This document shows positions 62,801 through 64,000 of a DNA stretch of 64,000 bases, piece by piece. Source of the stretch: Augochlora pura (Eukaryota; Arthropoda; Insecta; Hymenoptera; Halictidae); assembly GCF_028453695.1 (NCBI RefSeq), contig NC_135776.1:3286001-3350000 (forward strand), read 5' to 3'. The position numbers were made by a program, and so were the translations under genes. A model generated the notes under the pieces. The model saw only the letters and a program-made list of their open reading frames with translations, did no database searches and was not told the origin of the DNA. How positions within the stretch are numbered: the first letter of the stretch is position 1; each line of letters starts with the position of its first letter.

Positions 62801-64000
62801 CGATGACGTTAGGAACGAGAGGTCCGCGTTCTTACCATAGCACCAGGCTTCCCGGAATCTCCGGGTTTTCCAGATTCTCCTCTCAATCCCATGGGGCCCT
62901 GTAAAACAGAAACAAATGCGACGAATCAGCGGCCGGTGTCCTCCAGTCCCGCCGGGGAACGTGTTACGGGGCGGGTGAGTTTCATGGGGATACTAGACCG
63001 TCCCATAATTCTGTCTAAACCTTGTGAAGCTTAATATCAATGATTCCGTTTTTATTTTAACGCTTAAACAATCGCTGTCACTTAATTTTACGAAAATATG
63101 AATTATAAAAAACGATTCGATTTTCATAATTTCAGTGTCATCGTTCTCTTATTAGCAGAATTTATTTTATTTCTGTTATTTATAAAGTGCATCGTTATTG
63201 CGACGATGAAAAAAGTGTATCGTAATTACACGATTAAAAAAGTGGATCGTTACGGCACGATTAAAAAAGCGTCTCGCAGTTGGGGTGTACGCGAATGTAA
63301 ATCGATCTCAAAAACGGCCGCTTCGTTTTAAGTAACGAGGAGTGTCGTAATGCGGGGGCTACACTTAACTGTTGAAGAGCAATCTCTCCTGGGTAAAACT
63401 GTTCGGTGCTCGACATTCTGCCACTTCAAATAAACCGTCAAAGGATCAACGATCCAATCAAATACCGCATTTTACCGAAATTAATTGCTACACGGATGTT
63501 TCGATAGACTAATGGAAATGGTACTCGCGAGAACGATATAAATAAAATTCCGAACAAAACGAACATTTCCATCATGTACAAATTACTTGTTATATACAGT
63601 TCGCCGACTTTAAAATCGCCACACGTCAATAATTCTGCTTTCTTTATAATTACATGCGGAATTATACTTACAAAATAGTGTAACAATGTTTATGGGATGA
63701 TCTAGTAAAACTTATGTCAACTGAAATGTCTTAATAATTAACGTTTAGCTCATATTTCGTTCCCTCTTATATTATTTCTTATATTATTTATCAAAATTCG
63801 AACGAAGATGGTCTAATTTGTTTCACGAGCAGGGAACGACAATTTCAAGGAGTTAAACAAATCACGTTTCACGGGTCACAGTGTCCATCGTGCATCTCAG
63901 GCCCAGAAATGGAAATATTTCTGCATTTCGTAATCTACAGACCTAATCTGTCGAGTATAATACGTACGGGCAGTCCCATTGGACCAGGATCTCCTTTGGC
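44725..64000 (-). CDS. transmembrane-type collagen, 3' part (partial, at least 9 exons)
   Basis: On the minus strand, nine exons in order: 64000-63968 (cut by the edge), 62898-62836, 54074-54048, 53613-53560, 51442-51416, 50270-50244, 47283-47248, 45538-45404, 44844-44725. All junctions are phase 0, and all Gly-X-Y exons whose 5' border is visible start with Gly, so skipping any of them keeps the frame and the triple-helix register. The collagenous part ends in LDAPCPTGPDGLPLPGC, which resembles the C-terminal non-collagenous segment of type XIII/XXIII/XXV membrane collagens (from memory). These are single-pass type II membrane proteins; the transmembrane N-terminus would lie beyond the window. 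An extra acidic exon follows. More small exons may be missed in the long introns. Confidence 0.85.
45404..45538 (-). CDS. collagen exon: last Gly-X-Y block and C-terminal NC segment
   Basis: Forty-five codons: GAEGKRGKKGEKGDTGEQG and so on, then GLDAPCPTGPDGLPLPGCGS. The two Cys residues probably form inter-chain disulfides. The donor is CAG|GTAATC and the acceptor is CATAG. Confidence 0.9.
47248..47283 (-). CDS. collagen mini-exon (36 bp)
   Basis: Encodes GQKGDKGDIGLP, four Gly-X-Y triplets. The acceptor is TTCTAG and the donor is CCT|GTAAGT. Confidence 0.9.
48836..50380. repeat. tandem duplication, unit 1
   Basis: Diverged left copy of the segment repeated at about 50417-51560. Best-conserved stretches are 49979-50040 and 50120-50380. 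It includes the mini-exon at 50244-50270. Confidence 0.8.
50244..50270 (-). CDS. collagen mini-exon, duplicate A (27 bp)
   Basis: Encodes GTAGIPGKE. The acceptor is a TTTGTCCCCAG tract; the donor GAG|GTATAG is weaker than consensus. It differs from duplicate B at two of 27 bases. Confidence 0.8.
50700..50900 (+). repeat. AT-rich minisatellite of about 30 bp
   Basis: Units with the core TTTAAGTATCAATTATTTA recur about five to six times with degeneration. Confidence 0.75.
51416..51442 (-). CDS. collagen mini-exon, duplicate B (27 bp)
   Basis: Encodes GTDGIPGKE, with the same acceptor tract and the same GAG|GTATAG donor as duplicate A. Confidence 0.82.
53560..53613 (-). CDS. collagen exon (54 bp)
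   Basis: Encodes GAQGEPGAKGEVGESGLP, six Gly-X-Y triplets, the classic 54-bp collagen exon size. The acceptor is TATTTGCAG and the donor is CCC|GTGAGT. Confidence 0.92.
54048..54074 (-). CDS. collagen mini-exon (27 bp)
   Basis: Encodes GTAGLDGMK. The acceptor is CTTTCAG and the donor is AAG|GTGAGC. Confidence 0.88.
55668..55756 (+). repeat. (TA)n / TATACATA tract
   Basis: Nearly pure alternating A/T with scattered C and G. Short frames over it are low-complexity. Confidence 0.92.
56402..56556 (+). repeat. CT-rich tract
   Basis: Imperfect CT/TTC sequence with two pure CT runs separated by TTTAATT at about 56497-56550. Confidence 0.9.
56700..56935 (+). repeat. minisatellite of about 22-24 bp
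   Basis: Eight or so degenerate units around ATCGAACGATCTTTTAATTTCC; the core GAACGATC or AAACGATC recurs at 20-30-bp spacing. Confidence 0.8.
61827..61846 (+). repeat. (TG)10 microsatellite
   Basis: A dinucleotide run. Confidence 0.95.
61970..62038 (+). repeat. CT-rich tract
   Basis: Imperfect CT runs interrupted by single G or A bases. Confidence 0.9.
62240..62311 (+). repeat. TTTATA hexamer repeat
   Basis: Tandem TTTATA/TTTATACTCGTA units grading into TA dinucleotides. Confidence 0.9.
62836..62898 (-). CDS. collagen exon (63 bp)
   Basis: Encodes seven triplets: GPMGLRGESGKPGDSGKPG and Ala-Met. The acceptor is TTTTACAG and the donor is ATG|GTAAGA. Confidence 0.92.
63201..63285 (+). repeat. 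27-bp tandem repeat
   Basis: Three units containing ACGATTAAAAAAGTGGATCG-like sequence, diverging from one another, in a collagen intron. Confidence 0.75.
63968..64000 (-). CDS. collagen exon, cut by the window edge
   Basis: Encodes AKGDPGPMGLP up to the donor CCC|GTACGT; the leading Gly codon would be just past the edge. Confidence 0.85.

Larger units (their letters stand above)
54075..62835 (-). other. long collagen intron
   Basis: About 8.8 kb with no Gly-X-Y exon that I could find. It carries most of the simple repeats of the window's right end. A mini-exon could still hide here. Confidence 0.6.

Noticed and set aside
62232..62904. Plus-strand frames of 202 and 168 codons
   Set aside because: Produced by TTTATA and TTC/CT repeats; they also overlap the collagen exon on the other strand.
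1..64000. CRISPR array, operon or phage/IS elements
   Set aside because: The split genes and splice signals are eukaryotic; no regularly spaced repeat-spacer structure or transposase frame is present.

Overview
The window looks like insect nuclear DNA. It is AT-rich with local GC-rich islands, has genes split by short introns with GT..AG borders, and carries abundant microsatellites. It encodes an atonal bHLH factor, a Jafrac1-type peroxiredoxin and a PTRHD1-type protein. The long intergenic space with sharp GC contrast suggests a hymenopteran, possibly a bee, but that is inference; nothing here fixes the species.

Layout. (1) 591-5720 (+): the last seven coding exons of a large gene whose 5' end lies outside the window. 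I do not recognise the gene. Its 1275 in-window residues contain five copies of a short Trp-containing motif, paired Tyr-x-Asn motifs and a Ser/Arg-rich tail. (2) About 6.0-28.6 kb: no supportable gene; minisatellites, microsatellites, a weak tRNA-like block, and two facing copies of a roughly 355-bp dispersed repeat. (3) 29171-29989 (+): intronless atonal (ato), with uORFs and E-boxes upstream and a poly(A) signal near 30.95 kb. (4) About 31.0-37.6 kb: a second gene-free stretch. (5) 37754-38495 (-): typical 2-Cys peroxiredoxin, divergent from 41246-41720 (+), a PTRHD1-type protein; the two probably share a promoter at about 40.13-40.56 kb. (6) 44725-64000 (-): the 3' portion of a collagen gene made of very small phase-0 Gly-X-Y exons, ending in a non-collagenous segment like that of membrane collagens XIII/XXIII/XXV plus an acidic tail exon. 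The gene continues beyond the right edge.

These genes do not form a pathway. The non-coding space around ato fits a developmental regulator with distributed enhancers (inference). The most notable structures are a tandemly duplicated collagen mini-exon inside a degenerate tandem duplication of about 1.2-1.6 kb, a quasi-palindrome in the last intron of the first gene, the five-copy motif of that gene, and the inverted repeat pair just upstream of ato. I found no clear new multi-gene system, CRISPR array, rRNA or confident tRNA.
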